Origin: an uncultured Prochlorococcus sp.
Lineage (GTDB): Bacteria; Cyanobacteriota; Cyanobacteriia; PCC-6307; Cyanobiaceae
NCBI RefSeq assembly: GCF_902536725.1
Contig: NZ_CACAYO010000013.1
Location: forward strand, 1-34,540
Length of the DNA: 34,540 bases
Direction of reading: 5' to 3'
The notes beneath the pieces were generated by a model. It was given only the letters and a program-made list of their open reading frames with translations, was not told where the DNA came from and did not search any database. Shown one piece after another: positions 27,390 through 34,540 of this stretch; the stretch's first letter is position 1; the number at the start of each line of letters is the position of its first letter. A program made the position numbers and the translations under genes.

Positions 27390-27971
27390 TTATGAGCGAA
27401 GTTCAGTAATTTGGTTGGCCATTAACAATAGATCTTTAGGTATGTCTGTACCAGTAAGGATTACATCTCCTGATATAAATCGGTTTTCAAGTGTTGAAAT
27501 CAAATCATCTTTATCGATAATTTTCATGTCAATAGCTAAAAAAATCTCATCAAGTATTATTTGTTCGTACTCTCCAGATTGTAGTTTTTTTTTGCAAAAA
27601 TTCCATAATTCAAGAGTAGATTCATGAATAGATTTTTTTAAATTTTTATTATTATCAATCTCTTCAGAATTGTATTGATCAAAGGAATGTGATGATCTTA
27701 TCCAGGTCAAATTACCGCATAGCTTTACTGCATTATCAATTCCTTGTTTGACTCCTCCTCTCATAAATTGTATTAAGAGCACTTGCCTGCCTAGAGCAGC
27801 ATTTCTTAGAGAGTCTCTAATGATAGATGGGTAACTTCCTCGGAATGAGGATTGATAAATTTGAATTTGTCCATTTTGCGTAAATCTTTTTCCGTTAGTT
27901 TTGTTAGCAGTATTTATATTTACAACATCAAGATTACTTTTGGAATAAATATGTGATGAACTAATTACCAT
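27390..27971 (-). CDS. CobA/CobO-like corrinoid adenosyltransferase homologue lacking its Walker A motif
   Basis: The protein has 193 aa and aligns along its length with CobA-type ATP:corrinoid adenosyltransferases. Matches are RQVLLIQFMRG for VGVVQFIKG, the Walker B-like IILDEIFLAID (138-148) for VVLDELTY, and DVILTGTDIP with ANQITELR for the conserved C-terminal end. The P-loop GNGKGKTT is replaced by SSFRGSYP (41-48): the lysine is gone. It therefore probably does not bind ATP in the usual way. It could be an inactive partner or a corrinoid-binding/chaperone protein. It heads the dcd-thyX operon, 4 bp before dcd, and is divergent from ntcA. Confidence 0.75.
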   Translation of the reverse strand: MVISSSHIYSKSNLDVVNINTANKTNGKRFTQNGQIQIYQSSFRGSYPSIIRDSLRNAALGRQVLLIQFMRGGVKQGIDNAVKLCGNLTWIRSSHSFDQYNSEEIDNNKNLKKSIHESTLELWNFCKKKLQSGEYEQIILDEIFLAIDMKIIDKDDLISTLENRFISGDVILTGTDIPKDLLLMANQITELRS

Positions 27972-27993
27972 TATTTAAATTCTTTCTACATGC

Positions 27994-28029
27994 AGTATAA
28001 TTAGAATCTATTGACACTGCATATAGTGT
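27994..28029. promoter_or_regulatory. Divergent control region between the CobA-like gene and ntcA, with an inverted repeat
   Basis: The inverted repeat ACACT-N6-AGTGT lies at 28014-28029. A perfect -35-like TTGACA (28011-28016) overlaps its left arm on the plus strand, but I see no good -10 at the right spacing. On the minus strand TATACT (27999-27994) is a good -10 for the CobA-like operon, about 23 bp before its start codon. Roles are inferred. Confidence 0.4.
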
Positions 28030-28108
28030 AATTTTACTTAAAAAAGGGTTAACCAAGTGCAAACTGATTTTTAATGGGTTATTGATAAACCAAAAAGAAT
28101 TTAAAAAT

Positions 28109-28150
28109 GTTACTGTTGATACAAGAAATTTTAGAGTGTCTCCTTAAATT
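28109..28150 (+). promoter_or_regulatory. Probable NtcA-activated promoter of ntcA
   Basis: GTT-N8-TAC at 28109-28122 differs by one base from the NtcA consensus GTA-N8-TAC. TAAATT at 28145-28150 fits the -10 pattern TAN3T at the 22-base distance typical of class II NtcA promoters, and would give a start near 28157, about 14 bases before the ATG. This suggests positive autoregulation, known for ntcA in several cyanobacteria. There is no direct evidence here. Confidence 0.55.
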
Positions 28151-28170
28151 TTTTAATAGTAAAGATATTT

Positions 28171-28905
28171 ATGATACCTGCTTCACGAGGATTCAACCGC
28201 TTTAGTTCGCAACAGTCAGGACAAAGTAAGATCAATTCTGTTGGAGAACGTTTTCCAATTAATAGAACTTTAATGGAAGTGATTAAAGGTCTTGATGGAG
28301 CAAGCACAGAAATGGTTGAGAGATCTAAAACAATATTTTTTCCCGGAGACCCTGCTGAAAGAGTTTATCTTATTAGAAGAGGTGCAGTACGACTGTCAAG
28401 AGTTTATGAGTCAGGCGAAGAAATAACTGTTGCTCTATTAAGAGAGAATAGCCTCTTTGGTGTTTTATCTCTTCTAACAGGCCATAGATCTGATCGTTTT
28501 TACCATGCCATAGCATTTACAAGAGTTGAAATGATAACAGCACCTGCAAATTCTGTCCTAAGAGCTATAGAAGAAGATGCATCAGTAGGATTACTTCTTT
28601 TACAGGGGCTCTCTAGTAGGATCCTGCAAACTGAAACAATGATAGAAACTCTTACACATAGAGATATGTCTTCTCGTTTAGTAAGTTTTTTAATGGTTCT
28701 TTGTAGAGACTTTGGAGTTGCAGGTGAAAAAGGTATCACAATAGATCTAAGGCTCTCACATCAGGCAATTGCTGAAGCTATTGGTTCTACAAGAGTAACC
28801 ATTACGAGATTATTAGGAGATTTAAAGGATTCAGGGCTTCTAAATATTGAAAGAAAAAAGATCACAGTATTCGATCCAATTGCTCTTGCAAAAAGATTTA
28901 ATTGA
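28171..28905 (+). CDS. ntcA: Global nitrogen regulator NtcA (CRP family)
   Basis: The protein has 244 aa. The N-terminal cyclic-nucleotide-like beta barrel (about 45-135, [20 protein letters not shown]) binds 2-oxoglutarate in NtcA. A long dimerisation helix follows, then the helix-turn-helix [20 protein letters not shown] near 195-215, the DNA-reading helix of NtcA. NtcA activates ammonium transport, glutamine synthetase and other nitrogen genes when 2-oxoglutarate is high. The first 20 or so residues ([15 protein letters not shown]) are low complexity and variable in the family. A near-consensus NtcA site lies upstream. Confidence 0.96.
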   Translation: MIPASRGFNRFSSQQSGQSKINSVGERFPINRTLMEVIKGLDGASTEMVERSKTIFFPGDPAERVYLIRRGAVRLSRVYESGEEITVALLRENSLFGVLSLLTGHRSDRFYHAIAFTRVEMITAPANSVLRAIEEDASVGLLLLQGLSSRILQTETMIETLTHRDMSSRLVSFLMVLCRDFGVAGEKGITIDLRLSHQAIAEAIGSTRVTITRLLGDLKDSGLLNIERKKITVFDPIALAKRFN

Positions 28906-28944
28906 TTCATCATTAATTATGATGTACTCAATGTATATAAAAGT

Positions 28945-29910
28945 GTGGCTTGGATTTTAATTGTTTTTTTAATATTTTTAGGGGGACTTATTGCACCATT
29001 TGGAGATATTCTTGGAACAAAGATCGGAAAAGCAAGATTTAGTATCTTAAAATTAAGACCGAAAAAAACAGCTACTATAATAACCATAATTACTGGTGGG
29101 TTTATTAGTTCAATATCAATAGGGTTATTGATTTTAGTAAGTGAAGAGTTTAGGCAAAGGCTTTTTGTAGATATTCCTTTGTTGCAAAAAACTTTAGATA
29201 AAAGTAAAAAGGCTTTAATTCCTTTACAGGAAGAACGAAAGGAACTTGAAAGTAAAATTATTCAAAAAGAAAAGGAGTTAAATCAATTAAAAAGTAATAT
29301 TAAAGAATTCAGGAGAGGCAATGTTGTTATTAAAAGAGGGCAAACTTTATTTATTGCTGAGATTAAAGCTAACTCAAATATAAAATTAGACTTAACAAAA
29401 ATCTATAATGAAGCTGATAAATTTGTTAGAAGAATTGTTATCCCAATTAACAAAGATGCAAAAAATATTCTTTTGTGGAGACCTAGTGATATTGCAAAAA
29501 TTGAGACAATAGCTTCTAGAGGTGGCGACTGGGTTTTATTAATTAAATCAGCAACAAATGTTTTAAAAGGGGATAATTATGTTTTTGTATCTCCTGATTT
29601 ATTAGAGAATAAATTTATAGTCAAAAAAGGAGACGTCATTACAAGTGCAATTTTGGGAGAAAGTGATTTAAATTTTAAAGCAATAAATTTAAAAATTAAA
29701 TCGTTGCTTAGAGAAACAAGGAATGAAATTAAGTCAAAAGGTTCACAAGTTGGTGAAATTAATACAAATGGAAATTTTGTAAAAAAAATTAGAGACTTTG
29801 TTCAAGAAAATCAAAATATAAATTTTATGTTAGAAGTAGTATCTTTGAGAGATAGCAAAACTGTAGAACCCATAGTTGTTGAAATTAATATTGTAAAGGT
29901 TGCATCTTAA
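28945..29910 (+). CDS. DUF3084 membrane-anchored coiled-coil protein
   Basis: The protein has 321 aa and a GTG start. The N-terminus has two membrane helices (about 1-19 and 45-66) separated by GTKIGKARFSILKLRPKKTA, the hallmark of DUF3084. A coiled coil (about 80-122) and a soluble C-terminal domain follow. The family is cyanobacterial and its function is unknown. Other members that I recall have longer coiled coils. It starts 39 bp after ntcA, and the next gene's ATG follows its stop directly (0 bp), so it and the nuclease-like gene form a translational unit. Confidence 0.75.
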   Translation: MAWILIVFLIFLGGLIAPFGDILGTKIGKARFSILKLRPKKTATIITIITGGFISSISIGLLILVSEEFRQRLFVDIPLLQKTLDKSKKALIPLQEERKELESKIIQKEKELNQLKSNIKEFRRGNVVIKRGQTLFIAEIKANSNIKLDLTKIYNEADKFVRRIVIPINKDAKNILLWRPSDIAKIETIASRGGDWVLLIKSATNVLKGDNYVFVSPDLLENKFIVKKGDVITSAILGESDLNFKAINLKIKSLLRETRNEIKSKGSQVGEINTNGNFVKKIRDFVQENQNINFMLEVVSLRDSKTVEPIVVEINIVKVAS

Positions 29911-30348
29911 ATGGCTAGAGTAGTAAGTATTGATCCTGGAAAAAGTAAAAGCGGCTTAGTCCTAGCTGAAATTTGTGAAAAAAAAGTTTACAAAGCAATC
30001 ATTCTGAAAAGTGAATTACTTGAGAATTATCTTAGAAATTTAATTACTGCTGAGGAAATAGAAAAAATTATTATTGGCAATGGCACCACCAGTGGAAAAA
30101 TTAGAGAAAAACTACATTTTTTTAAAAAAGAAATAATAACTTTTGAGGAAAAAAATACTACCTACAGGGCTAAAGCAAGATATTTCGAACTTTTTCCAAT
30201 TAGTGGCCTGAAGTTTTTAATACCTAGAGAAATTTTTATTCTTAATAAAAACCTTGATGCCATATCAGCTTTGATTATTTTAGAAGATTACTGCAAAATA
30301 AAGTTTACTTTGAATCAAAATTTAGATTTTAAAACTTGGCTAAAATAG
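29911..30348 (+). CDS. RuvC/YqgF-like RNase H-fold protein
   Basis: The protein has 145 aa. The N-terminal strand RVVSIDPGKSKSGLVLAE (D8) is the DPG motif of RuvC/YqgF-type RNase H folds. An acidic residue follows in TFEEKNTT near residue 79, and a C-terminal NLDAISALIILEDY (near 113-126) supplies further acidic residues. Together they could form a metal-dependent nuclease site. It is distinct from true ruvC by length and sequence. Possible roles are Holliday-junction resolution or 16S rRNA end processing; neither can be chosen here. Its start abuts the DUF3084 stop, and its end overlaps the convergent DUF3146 gene by 20 bp. Confidence 0.68.
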   Translation: MARVVSIDPGKSKSGLVLAEICEKKVYKAIILKSELLENYLRNLITAEEIEKIIIGNGTTSGKIREKLHFFKKEIITFEEKNTTYRAKARYFELFPISGLKFLIPREIFILNKNLDAISALIILEDYCKIKFTLNQNLDFKTWLK

Positions 30349-30586
30349 TGAATTTATATTCATTCCCTGGTTCTAGTTCATAATCTTTTTTTAATAAAAA
30401 TCTCAATAAGGCATCCTCAATTAATGCTCTTCCCAAAGGGGGATTAATCGTTAATAAACCTGTATGAAAAGACCATATAAAAGTCCACCTAAATTGACTA
30501 GCTTTTACGATTCCCTGAATTTGCTTTTTTGAGAAGGAATATTCCTTAACACTTACATTGGCAATCGTTTCAGGTTTTGAATGCAT
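30329..30586 (-). CDS. DUF3146-like cyanobacterial protein (85 aa)
   Basis: The protein has 85 aa, soluble, and fits the cyanobacterial DUF3146 family: SQFRWTFIWSFHTGLLTINPPLGRAL forms the conserved middle, and the C-terminus LEPGNEYKFTILAKF is beta-rich. The function is unknown. It lies 9 bp downstream of pth on the same strand and overlaps the convergent nuclease-like gene by 20 bp at the 3' ends. Confidence 0.7.
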   Translation of the reverse strand: MHSKPETIANVSVKEYSFSKKQIQGIVKASQFRWTFIWSFHTGLLTINPPLGRALIEDALLRFLLKKDYELEPGNEYKFTILAKF

Positions 30587-30595
30587 TACTAGAGG

Positions 30596-31192
30596 TTAGT
30601 CTTTGTTAAAAGAGTTTAATTCATTAATTATATGATCTTCTTTTTTTGTATTTAGTTGTTCGAGGGATTCTATTACTCTCTTATACACTTTATCCAATAT
30701 TAATTTTTCTTCTAAAGAAATATTACCTAATACATGTGAAATGGTATTGAAATTATTTTCTCCTTTAATTAGAGGAGGTGAGCCAATACCAATTCTTATT
30801 CTCTTAAAGTTTTGTGTCTGCAATTGTTCAATGATGCTTTTAAGCCCGTTGTGTCCACCTGAGCTTCCTTTTCTTCTAAATCTTATTTTGCCAAGGGGAA
30901 GGTCTTTATCATCGACTATTATGAAAATCTGATTTAAGCTTATCTTGTACCAATCAACTATTGCTCGGACAGCATAACCACTGTTGTTCATAAAAGTATT
31001 TGGTAAAAATAACCTGAAAGTAGAATTATTGATTTGAAATTCTGAGCAGGAACTTTTAAGTTTATCTTTTAATAAAAAATTTGAATTATATTTTTTTGAG
31101 AGCTTATCAAGCAGTATAAAACCTATATTATGTCTACTGTTGAAATATTTTTTTCCAGGGTTGCCAAGTCCTATTAGATATATTTCTTTCAT
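30596..31192 (-). CDS. pth: Peptidyl-tRNA hydrolase
   Basis: The protein has 198 aa. N-terminal GLGNPGKKYFNSRHNIGF includes N11 and catalytic H21; the middle has FMNNSGYAV, then IIVDDKDLPLGKIRFRRKGS and SGGHNGLKSI. The enzyme releases tRNA from peptidyl-tRNA that drops off the ribosome. It lies 147 bp downstream of psbH, behind a probable terminator, with DUF3146 following 9 bp later. Confidence 0.95.
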   Translation of the reverse strand: MKEIYLIGLGNPGKKYFNSRHNIGFILLDKLSKKYNSNFLLKDKLKSSCSEFQINNSTFRLFLPNTFMNNSGYAVRAIVDWYKISLNQIFIIVDDKDLPLGKIRFRRKGSSGGHNGLKSIIEQLQTQNFKRIRIGIGSPPLIKGENNFNTISHVLGNISLEEKLILDKVYKRVIESLEQLNTKKEDHIINELNSFNKD

Positions 31193-31277
31193 AGTGTATT
31201 TCTAAATCTCACTTTATTGAGAATTATGAATATTGAATATATATACAAACTATAACTAATTAATAAAAACAAAATTT

Positions 31278-31301
31278 CAAAAAAGTTATTTAGAAATAAC
31301 T
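31278..31301 (-). terminator. Probable terminator downstream of psbH
   Basis: The perfect inverted repeat AGTTATTT-AG-AAATAACT (31284-31301) is followed on the minus strand by a T-run. The stem is A/T-rich and thus weak. It lies about 40 bases after the psbH stop. Confidence 0.5.
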
Positions 31302-31339
31302 ATGTTGACCAAATAACCTTTTGAGAAAATTTCAGAAAT

Positions 31340-31540
31340 TTAGTTTCCGTTCCAATCTACTGAGAAACCTTGTAGTAGTAGGGATTGGTTATAAATTTGT
31401 AGAAGAATAACTAAAAAAACAAGTAGTAGTAGACCTATGACAGTCATAATAGGAACTGCTCCCCATCCAGGTACTACTTTTCCTTGACCTGAATTGCCAA
31501 TTGCTTTTAGAAGACTGCCTAAGGCTGTTTTTTGACCCAT
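31340..31540 (-). CDS. psbH: Photosystem II protein PsbH
   Basis: The protein has 66 aa from ATG 31540-31538. The frame continues upstream to 31591, but that part is the divergent promoter region. It begins [15 protein letters not shown], then [15 protein letters not shown] leading into one membrane helix (about 29-48), and ends FSVDWNGN, all typical of PsbH. It stabilises the photosystem II core near the QB site. It is divergent from psbN across 78 bp that contain a perfect palindrome. Confidence 0.95.
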   Translation of the reverse strand: MGQKTALGSLLKAIGNSGQGKVVPGWGAVPIMTVIGLLLLVFLVILLQIYNQSLLLQGFSVDWNGN

Positions 31541-31572
31541 TTGAATCACAAAATCGAATATTATTTCGTTAT

Positions 31573-31590
31573 TGTATAAGAACTTATACA
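31573..31590. promoter_or_regulatory. Palindrome in the psbH-psbN divergent promoter
   Basis: TGTATAAG-AA-CTTATACA is a perfect 8+2+8 inverted repeat. Each arm reads TATACA, a -10-like hexamer, towards the gene on its own side. It lies 32 bp from the psbH ATG and 28 bp from the psbN ATG. It may be a symmetric core promoter, an operator, or both. Confidence 0.5.
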
Positions 31591-31618
31591 TAAATTGTTT
31601 ACAAACTTAGCAAAATTG

Positions 31619-31771
31619 ATGCAAACTTTATCATCTGCTCCAGATCCTGCAGTTTCTATAGCAGTCACGATTCTGGCTTTACTTCTAGCTTTAACCGGTT
31701 TTGGTCTTTGGACTGCATTTGGACCCAAAGCAGCAAAGCTCACTGATCCTTGGGATGACCATGACGATTAA
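31619..31771 (+). CDS. psbN: Photosystem II assembly protein PsbN
   Basis: The protein has 50 aa from ATG 31619. It begins MQTLSSAPDPAVSIAVTILA, has one membrane helix (about 12-31) and the conserved GFGLWTAFGPKAAKLTDPW, and ends with an acidic tail DDHDD. Known role: assembly and repair of photosystem II reaction centres, not a core subunit. It is divergent from psbH and followed by psbI 108 bp downstream. A longer minus-strand frame over it (31561-31743) is an antisense shadow. Confidence 0.94.
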   Translation: MQTLSSAPDPAVSIAVTILALLLALTGFGLWTAFGPKAAKLTDPWDDHDD

Positions 31772-31879
31772 TTTCGATTAAAGTATTTCAAAATTTTCCA
31801 AAAATACAAAAAGTAAACAATTAATCATACTTTAATTATAAATTTATTAGGATATACATCTGTCAGCACTAGTTTCTCC

Positions 31880-32008
31880 ATGCTCGCCTTAAAAATTTCT
31901 GTTTACACTATCGTCTTCTTCTTTATTGGAATATTTCTTTTTGGATTTTTAGCAAGTGACCCAACAAGAACGCCAAACAGAAAAGATCTAGAAAGTCCTC
32001 AAGACTAA
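31880..32008 (+). CDS. psbI: Photosystem II reaction centre protein PsbI
   Basis: The protein has 42 aa from ATG 31880. [20 protein letters not shown] is the membrane helix, followed by [16 protein letters not shown], the PsbI signature, and a short hydrophilic tail. It is a reaction-centre subunit next to D1. The 108-bp gap from psbN is A/T-rich and could hold its promoter; I see no clear terminator after it before leuD. Confidence 0.95.
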   Translation: MLALKISVYTIVFFFIGIFLFGFLASDPTRTPNRKDLESPQD

Positions 32009-32141
32009 TCTCTTAATTAAATTTTTTAGATTGATTTTTGGAATTTAAAAAAATGCAATATTTTTTCTTTTCTATTTTTTAATTTCCTAAAGCTAAATAA
32101 GACAGGCCTAATTCGCATAAAACAAGAAAAATATCTGTAAC

Positions 32142-32759
32142 TTAATGAATATTGAATTTTATATAAGGTAATTGGTTAAATTTATTTTCAATTAAATTAT
32201 TATTCATCAGTAGTGCTGAAGTCGCATCCCATTCCCCAGATAAAAACATTTTTCTTGAGCTTTCTTTAATCTCAAGATTGAAGGATAAATCTTTTGCTTT
32301 TGCTAATGAATTTTTAAGATCAATTTCTAAGAATAAAAATTTATTATCCTTATTATTTTGGATTTCTTTTATTGATTTGTTTGGGAGCGTAAAACATGGG
32401 ATTCCTATTGCAATACAGTTATTATAAAAAATATCGGCAAAACTCTCTCCTATAATTGCTTTTATGCCCCACCTCATAAGTGCTTGGGGGGCATGTTCTC
32501 TGCTTGAGCCGCATCCAAAATTACTATTAACAATTAGTATGCTTGCATTTTTGTTTTCCTTTAGATCGAAAGGGTGACTTCCCTTTAAAGTTTTTCTATC
32601 ATCCTCAAAAACTGATTCACCCAATGAATCAAAATTAACACACTTCAAGAAACGCGCTGGAATTATTCGATCTGTATCAATGTCGTTACCAATCAAGGAG
32701 ATACATTGCCCTTTTATTTGTGTAATTGTTCCAATAGGTGGGGTAAACTCGGATTTCAT
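32142..32759 (-). CDS. leuD: 3-isopropylmalate dehydratase small subunit
   Basis: The protein has 205 aa. The LeuD signature [15 protein letters not shown] lies near residues 80-95, with [15 protein letters not shown] near the N-terminus. With LeuC it isomerises 2-isopropylmalate to 3-isopropylmalate in leucine synthesis. Its ATG overlaps the leuC stop (ATGA at 32759-32756), so the two subunits are translationally coupled. Confidence 0.96.
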   Translation of the reverse strand: MKSEFTPPIGTITQIKGQCISLIGNDIDTDRIIPARFLKCVNFDSLGESVFEDDRKTLKGSHPFDLKENKNASILIVNSNFGCGSSREHAPQALMRWGIKAIIGESFADIFYNNCIAIGIPCFTLPNKSIKEIQNNKDNKFLFLEIDLKNSLAKAKDLSFNLEIKESSRKMFLSGEWDATSALLMNNNLIENKFNQLPYIKFNIH

Positions 32760-34165
32760 TTGCTGAACAATTCTCTAACGTCACTGACTTTGCCATTAAT
32801 TGCAGCAGCTGCAACCATAGCTGGACTCATGAGTAGCGTTCTCCCGCTAGGAGATCCCTGTCTGCCCTTGAAATTTCTATTACTAGAACTAGCACTAATT
32901 TGGTTACCCGTTAGCTTATCTGAATTCATTGCTAAACACATTGAACAGCCCGGTTCTCTCCATTGAAATCCAGAATCCTTAAATATCTGATCGAGACCTT
33001 CTTGTTTTGCTTCATTGGCTACTTTTTCTGAGCCGGGCACTACAAATGCTTTTACATTATTAGATACTTTTTTGCCTTTTAATACTTTAGCTGCAATTCT
33101 CAAGTCACTGATTCGCCCATTTGTACAACTGCCTATGAAACAAACTTCTACCGGAATATCTTTTATTGATTGTCCTGGCTTAAAACTCATGTATTCATAA
33201 GCCTCTTCAGCAAGTAATTTATCATCATGGGATAATTCATCCACAAGAGGGATTTGTTGATTAATGCCTATACTTTGGCCCGGAGTAATCCCCCAAGTAA
33301 CGGTTGGTTCTATTTTAGAAGCATCTATTTTGATTACATCATCATAAATTGAATCTTCATCACTTTTTAATGATTTCCACCATGTGAGTGCTTTTTCCCA
33401 ATGCTGGTTTTTTGGTGAGTATAGTTTATTTTTCATGTAATTAAATGTCTTTTCATCTGGGTTTATGTAGCCACATCTTGCTCCTCCTTCAATAGACATA
33501 TTGCATACAGTCATTCTTTCTTCCATTGATAATGCATTGATTGCAGGCCCTGCAAACTCATATGCAAAACCCACCCCAGCTTTAACACCGAGTGTATTAA
33601 TAACGTGAAGTATTAAATCCTTAGCAAAGACCCCATTCGATAATTGATTTTCACACCAAATTTGCCTTACCTTTAATTTATTCATTGCTATGGTTTGGGT
33701 AGCAAGTACATCTCTTACTTGGCTTGTACCTATCCCAAAAGCAATTGACCCAAAAGCTCCATGAGTTGAAGTATGTGAATCTCCGCAAGCTATTGTCATT
33801 CCTGGCTGAGTTAGCCCTAATTCTGGGGCAACCACATGAACTATTCCTTGATTACCACTACCAATATTAAAAAATCTTATTTTATGTTCCAAGCAATTAT
33901 TCTCAAGCGTTTTAATCATTTGTTCAGCAAGATTATCTTTGAAAGGCCTGCTCTGATTATCTGTTGGCACAATATGATCAACGGTAGCAACAGTTCTATC
34001 AGGGAATTTAACTTTTAAGTTTTTGTCTTTTAAAGCGCCAAATGCTTGAGGACTGGTAACTTCATGGATAAGGTGAAGACCAATAAATATTTGATCAGAT
34101 CCACCTGGAAGTTTTGAAATTTTGTGTAAATCCCAAACTTTATCAAATAAGGTATCTTGACTCAA
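32756..34165 (-). CDS. leuC: 3-isopropylmalate dehydratase large subunit
   Basis: The protein has 469 aa of the aconitase superfamily. The [4Fe-4S] cluster cysteines are in FIGSCTNGR and in [10 protein letters not shown] near the C-terminus. [21 protein letters not shown] is the substrate-binding core. It is the catalytic partner of LeuD, which follows with a 4-bp overlap. It lies 13 bp after the cinA gene and may share its transcript. Confidence 0.97.
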   Translation of the reverse strand: MSQDTLFDKVWDLHKISKLPGGSDQIFIGLHLIHEVTSPQAFGALKDKNLKVKFPDRTVATVDHIVPTDNQSRPFKDNLAEQMIKTLENNCLEHKIRFFNIGSGNQGIVHVVAPELGLTQPGMTIACGDSHTSTHGAFGSIAFGIGTSQVRDVLATQTIAMNKLKVRQIWCENQLSNGVFAKDLILHVINTLGVKAGVGFAYEFAGPAINALSMEERMTVCNMSIEGGARCGYINPDEKTFNYMKNKLYSPKNQHWEKALTWWKSLKSDEDSIYDDVIKIDASKIEPTVTWGITPGQSIGINQQIPLVDELSHDDKLLAEEAYEYMSFKPGQSIKDIPVEVCFIGSCTNGRISDLRIAAKVLKGKKVSNNVKAFVVPGSEKVANEAKQEGLDQIFKDSGFQWREPGCSMCLAMNSDKLTGNQISASSSNRNFKGRQGSPSGRTLLMSPAMVAAAAINGKVSDVRELFSK

Positions 34166-34178
34166 TTTGTAAAAATAG

Positions 34179-34540
34179 TTACTTACTATTCGATAATAGG
34201 ATTAATCTGAGACTGTTCAAACACACATTTACACTTAGTGTTTGAATTTCTACTCTATTTCGGGTTGAGTTAAATAGTTTTTTTATATTAGTTATATGAT
34301 AATTCGGTCCAGAAATTGATATATAGACAAGTCCAACCGGTTTATCTTGACTGCCTCCGTTAGGACCAGCTATTCCACTGATTGCTATTGCCCAATCTGC
34401 TCCTAATTTCTCTTTTACATTAATTGCCATGGACTCACAAACTTCTTCAGAAACAGCTCCATATTTTGTAAGCCTCTCTTCAGAAATATTTAATAATGAA
34501 TTTTTTAGTTCATTACTGTAGGAAACTATACTCCCTTTAA
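34179..34540 (-). CDS. cinA: CinA family protein, C-terminal part; 5' end outside the window
   Basis: The frame is open from the window end (last whole codon at 34538-34536) to the stop at 34179, about 119 residues. It reads as the C-terminal CinA domain: [18 protein letters not shown], then [22 protein letters not shown] and VGLVYISI. The family hydrolyses nicotinamide mononucleotide or ADP-ribose type substrates. Whether the N-terminal MoeA-like domain is present cannot be seen. The internal ATG (34430) is not the start. It is upstream of leuC by 13 bp on the same strand. Confidence 0.9.
   Translation of the reverse strand, partial: KGSIVSYSNELKNSLLNISEERLTKYGAVSEEVCESMAINVKEKLGADWAIAISGIAGPNGGSQDKPVGLVYISISGPNYHITNIKKLFNSTRNRVEIQTLSVNVCLNSLRLILLSNSK

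Noticed and set aside
31561..31743. 60-aa minus-strand frame across psbN
   Set aside because: It is the complement of psbN, whose PsbN features are clear. No ribosome-binding site supports the minus frame.
32009..32141. Terminator between psbI and leuD
   Set aside because: TTAAATT and AATTTAA segments could pair, but the stem is weak and the loop long. This is not enough to call.
1..34540. CRISPR arrays, insertion sequences or genomic-island signs
   Set aside because: I found no spaced direct repeats, transposase-like frames or integrase next to the single tRNA gene.

Overview
This window is a typical A+T-rich chromosomal stretch of a marine picocyanobacterium. The best match is a high-light-adapted Prochlorococcus. 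Supporting evidence is the very low G+C with A/T-ending codons, the picocyanobacterial versions of psbA, psbO, psbH, psbN, psbI, CP12, crtR and ntcA, the cyanobacteria-only families (DUF565/Ycf20, DUF2555, DUF3084, DUF3146, DUF3177), and very short gaps between genes. I did not assign a strain. I see no phage genes, insertion sequences, CRISPR array, integrase or attachment site. This is core genome, not an island.

Layout. 1-3.2 kb: mutS2 (5' end outside the window) and the GTPase gene obg. 3.2-5.8 kb: a 60-aa orphan, a terminator shared with convergent cp12, then a divergent pair of a glutathione S-transferase-like gene and an aspartoacylase-like gene. 5.8-7.3 kb: a 42-aa gene facing away from psbA, then psbA with its leader and a strong terminator. 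7.3-13.1 kb: aroC, then a leftward block of a KDPG-aldolase-like gene, ftsH, sat and psbO. 13.3-17.2 kb: coaBC with DUF2555, a small orphan with ycf20, then pyrB and a 3-methyladenine DNA glycosylase gene. 17.3-22.4 kb: gatC, crtR, tRNA-Leu(UAG), a membrane orphan and ileS. 22.4-26.2 kb: two leftward membrane/unknown genes, trmB, glmM and a membrane thioredoxin. 26.2-28.0 kb: a tight leftward operon of a P-loop-less corrinoid adenosyltransferase homologue, dcd and thyX. 28.2-30.3 kb: ntcA, DUF3084 and a RuvC/YqgF-like nuclease. 30.3-32.0 kb: DUF3146, pth, psbH, psbN and psbI. 32.1-34.5 kb: leuD, leuC and the C-terminal half of cinA.

Functional themes. Five photosystem II genes (psbA, psbO, psbH, psbN, psbI) lie together with the protease gene ftsH, whose relatives degrade damaged D1. 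The redox switch CP12 and a membrane thioredoxin belong to light/redox control. Pyrimidine and deoxynucleotide synthesis is represented by pyrB, dcd and thyX. ntcA, the nitrogen regulator gene, has a near-consensus NtcA site upstream and is probably autoregulated.

Most notable observations. (1) Two neighbouring leftward genes, the DNA glycosylase and crtR, have intact domains but no ATG, GTG or TTG at their 5' ends. In both, an ATA codon lies just downstream of an in-frame stop, where an ATG would be expected. (2) A corrinoid adenosyltransferase homologue has lost its Walker A motif and is packed into an operon with dcd and thyX. (3) A perfect 8+2+8 palindrome lies between divergent psbH and psbN, and each arm carries a -10-like TATACA. 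(4) A 42-aa gene upstream of psbA is easily missed because it starts with TTG. (5) The KDPG-aldolase-like protein keeps the Schiff-base lysine but has lost the substrate-binding residues. I did not find a clearly new multi-gene system.
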